Assembly: GCF_030812415.1 (NCBI RefSeq)
Contig: NZ_JAUSST010000002.1
Coordinates: 682,001-746,000 of the forward strand
Reading direction: 5' to 3'
Length of the DNA stretch: 64,000 nucleotides
DNA from: Paenibacillus harenae
GTDB lineage: Bacteria; Bacillota; Bacilli; Paenibacillales; Paenibacillaceae
The notes below the pieces were generated by a model. The model had not been told where the DNA came from, made no database searches, and worked only from the letters and a program-made list of their open reading frames with translations. A program made the position numbers and the translations under genes. Shown here piece after piece: positions 1 through 8,021 of this stretch; the stretch's first letter is position 1, and each line of letters starts with the position of its first letter.

Positions 1-648
1 ACCGGACATGAGCTTACAGGCAGAGCGGCGAACGGCATTATCCACCTGATCAATTCCGGACCTGCCGCGCTTGACGGCACAGGCCGGCAAACCCGTGACG
101 GCGAGCCGGTCATGAAGCCTTTCTGGGAAATTACCGAAGACGAAGCGAAGAACTGCTTGGATGCGACGGAGTGGTGCCCTGCGGTAGATTTCTTCCGCGG
201 CGGCGGCTTCTCGACGGACTTCACGACGCGCGCCGGCATGCCGGTGACAATGGCCCGCATCAACTTGATCGCCGGTCTTGGTCCCGTACTTCAATTGGCT
301 GAAGGCTATACGGTAGAACTGCCGGATGACGTACATGCCAAACTCGATGAGCGCAGCAACCAAACCTGGCCGACGACATGGTTCGCTCCGAATTTGACGG
401 GGGAGGGTATGTTCAAGGACGTGTATACGGTAATGAATAAATGGGGCTCGAATCACGGCGTCGTGAGCTATGGACATGTTGGAGCCGATCTGATTACGCT
501 GGCATCGATGCTTCGTATCCCGGTCTCCATGCACAACGTCCAAGGCGATAAAGTGTTCAGGCCGAGCGCATGGGCCGCATTCGGCGAAATGGAGCCGGTA
601 GGCGCCGATTACCGCGCATGCCAAAACTTCGGACCGCTCTATAAATAA
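1..648 (+). CDS. fucI: L-fucose / D-arabinose isomerase, C-terminal part (5' end outside window)
   Basis: The open frame enters from the left edge and gives the last 215 residues, about a third of a ~590-residue FucI. Segments typical of the family are visible: a Gly-rich [59 protein letters not shown], and near the end SMHN, whose His is expected to be a metal ligand. FucI enzymes interconvert L-fucose and L-fuculose and equally D-arabinose and D-ribulose. A ribulokinase follows 18 bases downstream and no fuculose-1-phosphate aldolase is visible, so D-arabinose is the more likely physiological substrate here. The family call is firm; the substrate is inferred from context. Confidence 0.93.
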   Translation, partial: TGHELTGRAANGIIHLINSGPAALDGTGRQTRDGEPVMKPFWEITEDEAKNCLDATEWCPAVDFFRGGGFSTDFTTRAGMPVTMARINLIAGLGPVLQLAEGYTVELPDDVHAKLDERSNQTWPTTWFAPNLTGEGMFKDVYTVMNKWGSNHGVVSYGHVGADLITLASMLRIPVSMHNVQGDKVFRPSAWAAFGEMEPVGADYRACQNFGPLYK

Positions 649-666
649 CGGAAGGGGCAATCACCT

Positions 667-2331
667 ATGTGTGCCAAATATGCGATAGGCGTCGATTACG
701 GCACCGAATCGGGAAGGGCTTTGCTGGTCGATATAGCGAATGGAGCGGAGATCGCTACTCATGTTACTCCATATCCTCACGGTGTGATGGACGAGAAACT
801 GCCTGACGGGACCACGCTCGGTCCCGACTGGGCGCTCCAGCATCCGGATGATTACATGGAAGTGCTGAGACGCTCCGTGCCGGCGGTACTTCATGGAGCA
901 GGCGTCAATCCCGCGGACGTCATCGGAATCGGAATTGATTTCACGGCTTGCACGATGATGCCGCTGGACGAACATGGCTTGCCGATATGCCTGAAGCCGG
1001 AGTGGAGCGGCAATCCGCACAGCTGGGTGAAGCTTTGGAAGCATCATGCGGCGCAGGAGGAAGCAAACCGCCTGAACGCGATCGCAGAGGAGCGCGGAGA
1101 AACATTTCTGGCCAGATACGGCGGCAAATTATCCTCCGAATGGATGATCGCCAAAGTTTGGCAAATATTGGACGAAGCGCCGGACATTTACTCCCGGACG
1201 GATTTGTTTATGGAAGCGGCGGATTGGGTCGTTATGCAAATGACGGGAAGCCTCGTCAGAAACAGCTGCACGGCGGGATATAAGGCCGTGTGGCACAAGG
1301 AGAAGGGTTATCCGTCGAACGAATTTTTCGCAGCGCTGGATCCAAGGCTTGAACCGCTTACCGCGACCAAGCTTCGCGGCAACGTTGCCGCGCTGGGTTC
1401 GAAAGCCGGTGAATTAAATGCCGCTATGGCTGAGGCTATGGGCCTTCGTCCGGGCATCGCGGTCGCGGTCGGCAATGTCGATGCGCATGCGGCTGTACCT
1501 GCCGTCGGCGTCGTGACGCAGGGCAAGCTGGTTATGGCGATGGGAACTTCCATTTGCCACCTGCTGCTCAGCGATAAGGAAGTTAATGTGGAAGGCATGT
1601 GCGGCGTCGTAGAGGATGGCATCGTTGCCGGCTATTACGGCTATGAAGCCGGTCAATCCGCGGTAGGCGATATTTTTGCCTGGTACGTTGACGAAGCGGT
1701 ACCTGCTTATGTGCGGCAATCCGCGCAAGAGGATGGCGTAGGCGTTCATCAGTGGCTGGAGCGCAAGGCGGCTGAATACAATCCTGGCGAAATCGGGCTG
1801 CTTGCACTCGATTGGTGGAACGGTAACCGTTCGGTGCTCGTTGATGCGGATCTCTCGGGCTTGCTCGTAGGGCTAACGCTTCAAACGAAGCCGGAAGAAA
1901 TATACAGGGCGCTGCTCGAATCGACAGCTTTCGGAACGAGAAGAATCATCGAAGCGTTCCATCGGAGTGGCGTCGACGTTAATGAATTATATGCTTGCGG
2001 AGGACTGCCGCAGCGGAACCGGCTGATGATGCAAATCTATGCAGACGTAACCGGCCGGGAAATTAAAATCGCCGATTCGACGCAAACGGCGGCGCTTGGC
2101 GCGGCGATGTTCGCGGCAGTAGCGGCTGGCGCGGAAGCAGGCGGCTACGCGACGATCGTCGAAGCGGCAGGCAAAATGGCGCGAGTGAGGGAGGAAACGT
2201 TCAAGCCGATTCCGGAGCACGCAGCCGTATACGAAGCGCTATATCAATCCTACCTGGGACTGCATGATTATTTCGGGCGGGGCGGCAATAACGTGATGAA
2301 GACTTTAAAGGCAATGAAACGCAGCTCCTAA
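667..2331 (+). CDS. ribulokinase (FGGY family, AraB type)
   Basis: This 554-residue FGGY-family sugar kinase has the length and sequence of AraB ribulokinases. The N-terminus carries the ATPase-fold signature [16 protein letters not shown], followed by [26 protein letters not shown] and the late glycine-rich [19 protein letters not shown]. The start is an ATG preceded by GGAAGGGG. It lies 18 bases after the isomerase and is presumably co-transcribed with it. AraB kinases are known to accept several 2-ketopentoses, including D-ribulose, so the product here would be D-ribulose 5-phosphate, which enters the pentose phosphate pathway directly. No L-ribulose-5-phosphate epimerase or L-arabinose isomerase is present, which argues against ordinary L-arabinose use. 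Confidence 0.9.
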   Translation: MCAKYAIGVDYGTESGRALLVDIANGAEIATHVTPYPHGVMDEKLPDGTTLGPDWALQHPDDYMEVLRRSVPAVLHGAGVNPADVIGIGIDFTACTMMPLDEHGLPICLKPEWSGNPHSWVKLWKHHAAQEEANRLNAIAEERGETFLARYGGKLSSEWMIAKVWQILDEAPDIYSRTDLFMEAADWVVMQMTGSLVRNSCTAGYKAVWHKEKGYPSNEFFAALDPRLEPLTATKLRGNVAALGSKAGELNAAMAEAMGLRPGIAVAVGNVDAHAAVPAVGVVTQGKLVMAMGTSICHLLLSDKEVNVEGMCGVVEDGIVAGYYGYEAGQSAVGDIFAWYVDEAVPAYVRQSAQEDGVGVHQWLERKAAEYNPGEIGLLALDWWNGNRSVLVDADLSGLLVGLTLQTKPEEIYRALLESTAFGTRRIIEAFHRSGVDVNELYACGGLPQRNRLMMQIYADVTGREIKIADSTQTAALGAAMFAAVAAGAEAGGYATIVEAAGKMARVREETFKPIPEHAAVYEALYQSYLGLHDYFGRGGNNVMKTLKAMKRSS

Positions 2332-2332
2332 T

Positions 2333-2351
2333 CAAAGCGCCAGCCGCTTTG
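2333..2351 (+). other. intercistronic hairpin after the kinase gene
   Basis: A perfect 7-bp stem (CAAAGCG / CGCTTTG) around the loop CCAGC begins two bases after the kinase stop codon. No T-run follows, so it is more likely an RNA-stabilising or attenuating element than a true terminator. Confidence 0.4.
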
Positions 2352-2405
2352 TTTCGCAAATGTGCAATCGATCTCATATACCGACACAGAAAAGGTGGTA
2401 CAACG

Positions 2406-3515
2406 ATGGAAATTCAACAATCGATCCAATCGCTCAGCCAGTTGAGACCCGGCAAACGCAAAAGAGAGTCCAGCTATGACCGCACGGGCGGCAACAAAGA
2501 CTATTTCTCCATCAATCCGGGAGACAGAACGGAAATTTGTCATATCAAAGGCGCGGGAGCGATCACTCATATCTGGATGACGATGGCGACGGACGCACCG
2601 CAGGAAGAAGCGCTGCTGCCCAGAAAGATCGTGCTCCGGATGTATTGGGACGGCGAGACCGAGCCGAGCGTGGAAGCGCCGATCGGCGACTTTTTCGGAC
2701 TTGGACACGGGATCACGAAAAATTACGAGTCGGCTTGTCTGATGATGAGTCCCGAAGACGGCAAAGCGCTTAACAGCTTTTTCCGTATGCCGTATGCAAT
2801 CGATGCCAGAATCGAAATCGAAAGCGAAGCCGAACAACCGATCAAATTTTATTTCTACATCGATTATGAAGCGTACGACAAGCTTCCCGAAAACGAGCTT
2901 CGTTTCCATGCTCTGTGGCACCGCGAGAACCCGACGGACGGAATCGACGAGAGTACCGTCGACAACGCCAATTTTGAATTCGGCGGCAAAAATACGACCG
3001 GCGACGGCAACTACGTTATTCTCGACGCGAAGGGCAAGGGACATTATGTCGGCTGCAACTTCAACGTTCACAACTTGAGAGAAACAAGAGAATGGAATTG
3101 GTACGGCGAAGGCGACGATATGATCTTCATCGACGGCGAGCCTTGGCCGCCGACGCTGCACGGTACGGGAATGGAAGACTATTTCAATACCGCATGGTGC
3201 CCGCAGCAGGAAGTATGCACGCCATACCACGGCATTATATTGGGCGGAGGACCGAATTGGAGCGGCAAAATCTCTACCTACCGTTACCATATTCTCGATC
3301 CGATAATGTTCGACCAAAGCATTAAAGTGACGATCGAGCACGGCCATAACAATCACCGCAGCGACGATGTATCGTCAACGGCTTACTGGTACCAGACGGA
3401 GCCGCATCAAGCGTTCAAGCCGCTTCCGAAGGTAAAGGACCGCATGCCGCTGCCCGATATTAAGCCGTTCAACGAGCGAAGCCTGAAGGAAATTTTCAAG
3501 CACTCTAATCCGTAA
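2406..3515 (+). CDS. GH172 (DUF2961) glycoside hydrolase, candidate exo-alpha-D-arabinofuranosidase
   Basis: The product has 369 residues and matches the DUF2961 family, now GH172. Recognisable segments are RESSYDRTGGNKDYF near residue 25, GAGAITHIWMT near 50, PIGDFFGLGHG near 97, and LHGTGMEDYFNTAW around 252-265, whose Glu (about residue 257) is the likely catalytic nucleophile. There is no signal peptide, so it should act in the cytoplasm on imported oligosaccharides. I chose the ATG at 2406 because AAGGTGG lies just upstream; an earlier in-frame codon has no ribosome site. Known GH172 members act on alpha-D-fructofuranosides and alpha-D-arabinofuranosides. The neighbouring D-arabinose isomerase and GH183 genes favour D-arabinofuranose. 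Family call firm, specificity inferred. Confidence 0.88.
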   Translation: MEIQQSIQSLSQLRPGKRKRESSYDRTGGNKDYFSINPGDRTEICHIKGAGAITHIWMTMATDAPQEEALLPRKIVLRMYWDGETEPSVEAPIGDFFGLGHGITKNYESACLMMSPEDGKALNSFFRMPYAIDARIEIESEAEQPIKFYFYIDYEAYDKLPENELRFHALWHRENPTDGIDESTVDNANFEFGGKNTTGDGNYVILDAKGKGHYVGCNFNVHNLRETREWNWYGEGDDMIFIDGEPWPPTLHGTGMEDYFNTAWCPQQEVCTPYHGIILGGGPNWSGKISTYRYHILDPIMFDQSIKVTIEHGHNNHRSDDVSSTAYWYQTEPHQAFKPLPKVKDRMPLPDIKPFNERSLKEIFKHSNP

Positions 3516-3553
3516 ACGCGCTTTGGGTGCGCCTCTTAAAGGAGTTGATAAAG

Positions 3554-4675
3554 CTGCGTAAAACGATGACGGGCAGTTTGCTGATCTTATGCTTGCTGTT
3601 ATCGGCATGCCAGTCCGGCGATCAAAGCGTAAAGAAAATGCTGGACGGCGGCGATGATAGCTTCCGCTTAAAAAGCGTTACCGATCTTCAGAAGGTCGCG
3701 CAATTAACGGGGAAAGACTCGATAAACGGGACGGACCAATACGCGGTATTCGGTACGGACCTCGGATCGATGATTCAGGCGGACGACAAAAGCTATTTCG
3801 TCTTCGGAGACACCTTCGGCGAACGGTCGGACGGTTCGACCGGCGCCGGAGGCAGCTACTGGCGATCCAATGTGCTGGCATACTCTACCGATGAAGACCC
3901 GTCGGACGGAATCGCGTTCGACGGGATGATAACGGATGAGATCGGACTCGCGAAAGAGCTGCTGCCTTCGAAGAAAGTCGATTTTGACGAAATGACCAAA
4001 ATACCGACTCACGGCGTGTATGCGAATGACAGTCTTTATCTGTATTACATGTCGGTCCACCATTGGGGCGATCCCGGTCAATGGGACGCTAACTATGGAA
4101 GCGTTGCGAAGTCTACGGACGACGGCCAGAACTGGTCGCTTTTGGATGAGCTGAAATGGCCAGGCGACAGCCACTTCATTCAAGTAAGCCCTTATAAGGT
4201 TCCGAATGGCGAGGGCGGATCGGATATCTACTTCTGGTGCATTCCGTCAGGCCGCTTTGGCGGCGTGAAATTAATGAAAGTGAATGAGGCTTCCATTGAA
4301 AAGTTGAGCGAATACGACTATTTCGCTGGCACGGACGAAGAAGGCAAGCCGATTTGGAGCAAGGATATCGCCGATTCCAAGCTTGTTGTAGACGATGCGG
4401 TCGGCGAGCTTTCCGTTATCTGGAATCCGTATCTCGAAAACTGGATGATGGCCTATTTGAAGGAAGGCGAGGGTGTCGTTCTACGCGAAGGCCACACGCC
4501 TTGGGGGCCATGGAGCGATACGACCCTCCTGATATCGTCAACCGAATATCCGGGCCTATACGGTCCTTATATGAATCCTCAATATATCGAAGATGACGGC
4601 AAAACGATTTATTTCACCTTATCGCTGTGGGGGCCCTACAACGTATTTTGGTTTAAAGCAACGCTGAATAAATGA
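3554..4675 (+). CDS. GH183 (DUF4185) lipoprotein, candidate endo-D-arabinofuranase
   Basis: This DUF4185-family protein of about 373 residues is the shortest of three paralogues in the locus and has the catalytic domain only. The N-terminus is a lipoprotein signal ending LLLSAC, so the enzyme should be membrane-anchored outside the cell. Conserved segments are FGTDLG (Asp about residue 69), FVFGDTFG (Asp about 86), YWRSNVLAYSTD, YYMSVHHWG and SLWGPYNVFW. The two Asp residues are conserved in all three paralogues and are good catalytic candidates. The start is uncertain. The only good ribosome site (AAAGGAG, 3538-3544) is spaced for a CTG at 3554, which gives a normal basic N-terminus. The ATG at 3566 and the GTG at 3527 fit less well. 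DUF4185 became GH183 after endo-D-arabinanase activity was shown. Confidence 0.86.
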   Translation: MRKTMTGSLLILCLLLSACQSGDQSVKKMLDGGDDSFRLKSVTDLQKVAQLTGKDSINGTDQYAVFGTDLGSMIQADDKSYFVFGDTFGERSDGSTGAGGSYWRSNVLAYSTDEDPSDGIAFDGMITDEIGLAKELLPSKKVDFDEMTKIPTHGVYANDSLYLYYMSVHHWGDPGQWDANYGSVAKSTDDGQNWSLLDELKWPGDSHFIQVSPYKVPNGEGGSDIYFWCIPSGRFGGVKLMKVNEASIEKLSEYDYFAGTDEEGKPIWSKDIADSKLVVDDAVGELSVIWNPYLENWMMAYLKEGEGVVLREGHTPWGPWSDTTLLISSTEYPGLYGPYMNPQYIEDDGKTIYFTLSLWGPYNVFWFKATLNK

Positions 4676-4686
4676 AAGCGCTTAAA
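4673..4686 (+). promoter_or_regulatory. LacI/CcpA-type operator candidate upstream of the first binding protein
   Basis: The sequence TGAAAGCGCTTAAA matches the catabolite-responsive-element pattern TGWAANCGNTNWCA with one mismatch and overlaps the stop codon of the GH183 lipoprotein gene. Its centre AAGCGCTT is a perfect palindrome around CG, as LacI-family proteins prefer. It could bind CcpA or the local LacI regulator encoded at 18154. Confidence 0.55.
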
Positions 4687-4715
4687 TGAGTGAACGTGAA
4701 CAAATTCGATTCCGG

Positions 4716-4737
4716 TTTGAACGCTTCGGCGTTTAAA
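4716..4737 (+). other. UUCG-tetraloop hairpin in the leader of the binding-protein gene
   Basis: A 9-bp stem (TTTGAACGC / GCGTTTAAA, one G-U pair) closes a TTCG tetraloop with a C-G pair, a very stable RNA motif. It sits 40 bases before the binding-protein start. A run of eight T follows only after 12 bases, so it is a poor terminator and may instead be an RNA-stability or processing element. Confidence 0.5.
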
Positions 4738-4776
4738 TAAAACTATCTTTTTTTTAAAAAAAGGGAGGATTCACAC

Positions 4777-6180
4777 ATGCAGGCTTATCGTGGAAAGGTA
4801 TTGACGGGCATTCTTGCTGCAGTTCTCATGTTTACGTTGGTATTGTCCGGCTGCGGCAATTCCGGCACGAATGAAGGCAACACAGGCAACACTGGCAATC
4901 AAGGAAGCACGAATGAGCCGGCAAACGACGGCAATGCCGGTGAAAAGCCGGCCGAGAAAGTGACGATCGAATTCTGGGCGAATAAGTTCGAAGACACGAC
5001 GGACGCTTGGTTCAAGAAATGGACCGATGAATTCAACAAATCGCAAGACCAAGTTCAAGTCAAGCTGACGATCGTTCCCGGCGATGCATGGGCGCAGAAG
5101 CTGAAAGCGGCGCAAGCGGCCGGCAAAGCGCCGGACATCATGACGATGAGCTACTCGGGAATAGCTCCCGCAGCCAAAACGGGTCAAATCAAGCCGCTAA
5201 ACGACTTGATGGATCCGACTGTATTCGATGACCTCTACGATAACGTGAAAGAATTTGTAACGGTCGACGGTCAATTCTATGCTTATCCGAAGCTTGTTGA
5301 ACCATCCGCAGTATTGTATTACCGCAAGGACTTGTTCGAAGCGGCGGGACTTGACCCGGCTAAGCCGCCGGTTACATGGGCAGAGTTTATCGAATACGGC
5401 AAGAAACTGACTCAAAAAGGCATATTCGGAGCTTCCATTGCGCAAACCGCACCTGATCTCGGCTGGTCGAGCTGGGGCTTGCAGCACAACGCTGCAGGAC
5501 ATCTTCCTATTACGGACGACTGGTCCAAAGCGGATGTAATGAACGACGGCTACAAACAATTGCTTACCTTCTACAAAACGCTGTACCAAGATGGCATTAT
5601 GCCGAAGCAGCAGCTTTCCGCTTATGCGGACGCAGCGCCGTTCGGTCAAGGCAAGCTGGCAATGACGGTCAGCGGATCATGGGCAATGGGATTGTTCCGC
5701 AACGACTACAAGAACATGCTAGACAAAATCGGCGTGGCGCCGATGCCTTCCATCGACGGCGACCAAACGAAACCGACTTCGACGCTCGGCGGCTGGACGC
5801 TGGTAGTCGACGGCAAATCGAAACAACCGGAAGCGGCCGGGCAGTACATTCAGTACTTGCTGGCAGGCGACCCGGCGATTATGATCGACTTCTTCAAAAC
5901 AAGCCAATTCTCCAAATTCTCGCCGCGCAAATCGGTTGATGACGCAATGAATCAAGATGAGGCGGCTTCCGCCGACGAATGGCGCAAGCTGATCGCCGAG
6001 AAAGTCATTCCTTATGCGAAAGCGGAGCCGGCTTACCCTTGGGATGTCAGTATCGCGTTTGCAACGGCAATCGAGTCCGCTATGAAGGGCGAGGACGTAA
6101 CGAAGGCGCTCGAGAAAGCGGAAAAAACAATTAACGATTACATTGCAAAATCAAAATTAGCGGGTACGAATCCGCAATAA
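4777..6180 (+). CDS. ABC transporter sugar-binding lipoprotein (family 1 extracellular solute-binding protein)
   Basis: This 467-residue lipoprotein has the signal MQAYRGKVLTGILAAVLMF, lipobox LSGC, and then a Gly/Asn/Thr-rich linker to about residue 55. The mature part is a type 1 sugar-binding fold, with IEFWANKFEDTTDAWF at the start, PDIMTMSY, YYRKDLFEAAGLDP, and the late segments GKLAMTVSGSWAMG and GGWTLVVDGKSKQPEAA. It should capture oligosaccharides at the cell surface for the two permeases just downstream. The ribosome site AAGGGAGG is strong, and a stable hairpin follows the stop codon, as is usual when a binding protein is made in excess. Its ligand is inferred to be D-arabino-oligosaccharides from the flanking GH172 and GH183 genes. 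Confidence 0.9.
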   Translation: MQAYRGKVLTGILAAVLMFTLVLSGCGNSGTNEGNTGNTGNQGSTNEPANDGNAGEKPAEKVTIEFWANKFEDTTDAWFKKWTDEFNKSQDQVQVKLTIVPGDAWAQKLKAAQAAGKAPDIMTMSYSGIAPAAKTGQIKPLNDLMDPTVFDDLYDNVKEFVTVDGQFYAYPKLVEPSAVLYYRKDLFEAAGLDPAKPPVTWAEFIEYGKKLTQKGIFGASIAQTAPDLGWSSWGLQHNAAGHLPITDDWSKADVMNDGYKQLLTFYKTLYQDGIMPKQQLSAYADAAPFGQGKLAMTVSGSWAMGLFRNDYKNMLDKIGVAPMPSIDGDQTKPTSTLGGWTLVVDGKSKQPEAAGQYIQYLLAGDPAIMIDFFKTSQFSKFSPRKSVDDAMNQDEAASADEWRKLIAEKVIPYAKAEPAYPWDVSIAFATAIESAMKGEDVTKALEKAEKTINDYIAKSKLAGTNPQ

Positions 6181-6188
6181 CTAACGGC

Positions 6189-6235
6189 CGGGGAGAACCG
6201 TCCGGGGGCAGAGGCTACCGGACGGATGATCCCCG
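6189..6235 (+). other. large hairpin between binding-protein and permease genes
   Basis: A perfect 8-bp stem (CCGTCCGG / CCGGACGG) is extended by an outer pairing CGGGGA / TCCCCG. There is no T-run. Such structures between a binding-protein gene and its permease genes typically protect the upstream mRNA and lower permease expression. Confidence 0.6.
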
Positions 6236-6263
6236 TACCTTTATACGACGGTGGTGAGTGCAA

Positions 6264-7151
6264 ATGAAGAAGAATAAAACACGGTTCGACAATGTGACTG
6301 CTTATACGATGCTTATCCCTATCGTGGTGCCGTTGACCATTTTTGTCGTCATCCCGTTTGTTTATGCGCTTTATGTCAGTTTCTACGACTGGAGCTTTTA
6401 TCAGGAATCCCAGTTTGTCGGCTGGCGAAATTTCATCAATGTGCTTAACGATCCGCTGTTTATGAAAGCAATCGTTACAGGATTGAAGTTCGCTTTGTTT
6501 GTTGTTCCTGCTCAAATGATTCTCGCTTTTCTGTTCGCGCATGTCATAAGGTCGATGGGTACCAGACTTTCCGGATTCGTCAAGACATCGATTTATATTC
6601 CGACAATTATTTCGGGTATAGTCGCATCGGTCATTTTCGTGTTTATTTTCGACTACAACGCCGGTCTTGCCAACGTTCTCGTTAATATGTTCGGAGTGGA
6701 AAATCAAGCTTGGCTCGCCGATGTGAAGACGGCGCTCCCAAGCATCGCGCTGCCTGCAATATGGCTTGGTTTCGGCATTACGACTCTGATTATGCTTGCC
6801 GGATTGCTTGATATTCCTGAAAGCTACTACGAGGCTGCGGATCTCGAAGGCGCCGGTTCTTGGACGAAGATGATTCATATTACGATTCCTTTGCTCAAAA
6901 ATGTCGTATTGTTCCTGCTGATTACCGGCTTTACGGGCGCCATTCAGCAATTCGAGCTGCCGCTGGTCATGACAGGCGGGGGACCGCTTGACGAAACGAC
7001 GACGCCGAACTTGTACATCTTCAACCATTTCCGCAATGACGTCCTTGTCGGCCATTCGATTGCTTCGGCACTTCTTTTGTTCCTTGTGTTGGGCAGCATT
7101 TCGGCTATTATTTTCAAAGTGCTCAATTCGGAAAAAGCGGTCGACGGTTAA
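6264..7151 (+). CDS. ABC sugar permease, MalF/UgpA-like
   Basis: This 295-residue inner-membrane permease of the carbohydrate-uptake-1 type has about six membrane segments, the first at residues 13-38. The cytoplasmic EAA loop reads YYEAADLEGAGSWTKMIHITIPLL, the site where the ATPase docks. I chose the ATG at 6264, seven bases after GGTGGTG; a GTG six bases earlier is possible. It pairs with the MalG-like permease that follows. No ATPase gene lies in this operon, so a shared MsmX-type ATPase elsewhere in the genome is expected to energise it. Confidence 0.92.
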   Translation: MKKNKTRFDNVTAYTMLIPIVVPLTIFVVIPFVYALYVSFYDWSFYQESQFVGWRNFINVLNDPLFMKAIVTGLKFALFVVPAQMILAFLFAHVIRSMGTRLSGFVKTSIYIPTIISGIVASVIFVFIFDYNAGLANVLVNMFGVENQAWLADVKTALPSIALPAIWLGFGITTLIMLAGLLDIPESYYEAADLEGAGSWTKMIHITIPLLKNVVLFLLITGFTGAIQQFELPLVMTGGGPLDETTTPNLYIFNHFRNDVLVGHSIASALLLFLVLGSISAIIFKVLNSEKAVDG

Positions 7152-7180
7152 ACGAGCATGCGAATGGAGGAGAGAAAACG

Positions 7181-8005
7181 ATGAAATTAAAGGAGCAAAC
7201 CGTAAAAACGATCATGTACGCCATCGGCATCCTGATAGCGGTTGCGGCGTTGTTTCCGCTCGCATGGATGATGATCGCCGGCTTCAAGGCCAAAACCGAG
7301 GTATTGACGACGCCGTTCCGGTTTTTCCCGGAAAAATGGCTGTTTTCGAATTACGCCAGCATTTTGTCGGATCCGATGTTTCTGAAATCGATGGGCGTGA
7401 CATTCTCGGGCGCGGTTGTTTTTGCCGCGTTAAGCTTAATCATTAATTCGATGGCGGCTTACGTGTTCGCCAGGCTTGAATTCCGGTTTAAACGCATGTT
7501 ATGGGTGTTCGTCATCTGTACGATGTTTATTCCGGGCATGGCTATCCTGCTCACTTCCTTTATCGTCGTGACCGAGATGGGAATGCTGGACACGATGGCT
7601 GTTCTCGTATTGCCTGGCGTCGCCTCGGCAGGGCATATGTTTTTCATCCGCCAGTTTTATTTAAACATTCCGATGGCGCTCGAGGAAGCGGCGCTAATCG
7701 ATGGCGCCAATCGGTGGAAAATTTTCGCAAGCATATTTTTTCCCATGTCCTATCCGGTATTCGTTATCGTCGGGATCGGTTCCTATCTCGGTTTTTGGAA
7801 CTCTTTCGTATGGCCGACGATGACGATTACGAACCCGGACCTATTCCAAATCATGCAGTTCTTGAACACATTCCGCTCCGAGCGCGCGACGGAAATGGGT
7901 CTGCTCATGGCCGGCTCCACGCTCGCTGCGATTCCGACCGTTATTTTGTTCCTCATCTTCCAAAAGTACATTATCAAAGGCATCAAAATTTCGGGCTTAA
8001 AGTAA
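7181..8005 (+). CDS. ABC sugar permease, MalG/UgpE-like
   Basis: This 274-residue partner permease has about six membrane segments. The EAA loop is MALEEAALIDGANRWKIFASIF, and the protein ends FQKYIIKGIKISGLK, a typical C-terminus for this subfamily. It starts 29 bases after the first permease behind a GGAGGAGAG ribosome site. Together with the lipoprotein at 4777 it forms a complete uptake system apart from the ATPase. Confidence 0.92.
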   Translation: MKLKEQTVKTIMYAIGILIAVAALFPLAWMMIAGFKAKTEVLTTPFRFFPEKWLFSNYASILSDPMFLKSMGVTFSGAVVFAALSLIINSMAAYVFARLEFRFKRMLWVFVICTMFIPGMAILLTSFIVVTEMGMLDTMAVLVLPGVASAGHMFFIRQFYLNIPMALEEAALIDGANRWKIFASIFFPMSYPVFVIVGIGSYLGFWNSFVWPTMTITNPDLFQIMQFLNTFRSERATEMGLLMAGSTLAAIPTVILFLIFQKYIIKGIKISGLK

Positions 8006-8021
8006 CGGGAGGCGTCTCTTC

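Noticed and set aside
1..2331. L-arabinose or L-fucose operon
   Set aside because: No AraA, AraD, fuculokinase or aldolase is visible, and the neighbouring hydrolase families fit D-arabinofuranose. Not fully excluded because the left part is missing.
2333..2351. Rho-independent terminator after the kinase
   Set aside because: The stem has only 7 bp and no T-run follows, so it is listed only as a hairpin.
2328..3356. Long open frame on the minus strand opposite the GH172 gene
   Set aside because: It mirrors the GH172 coding frame, has no ribosome site or recognisable motif, and the plus-strand protein has clear family motifs.
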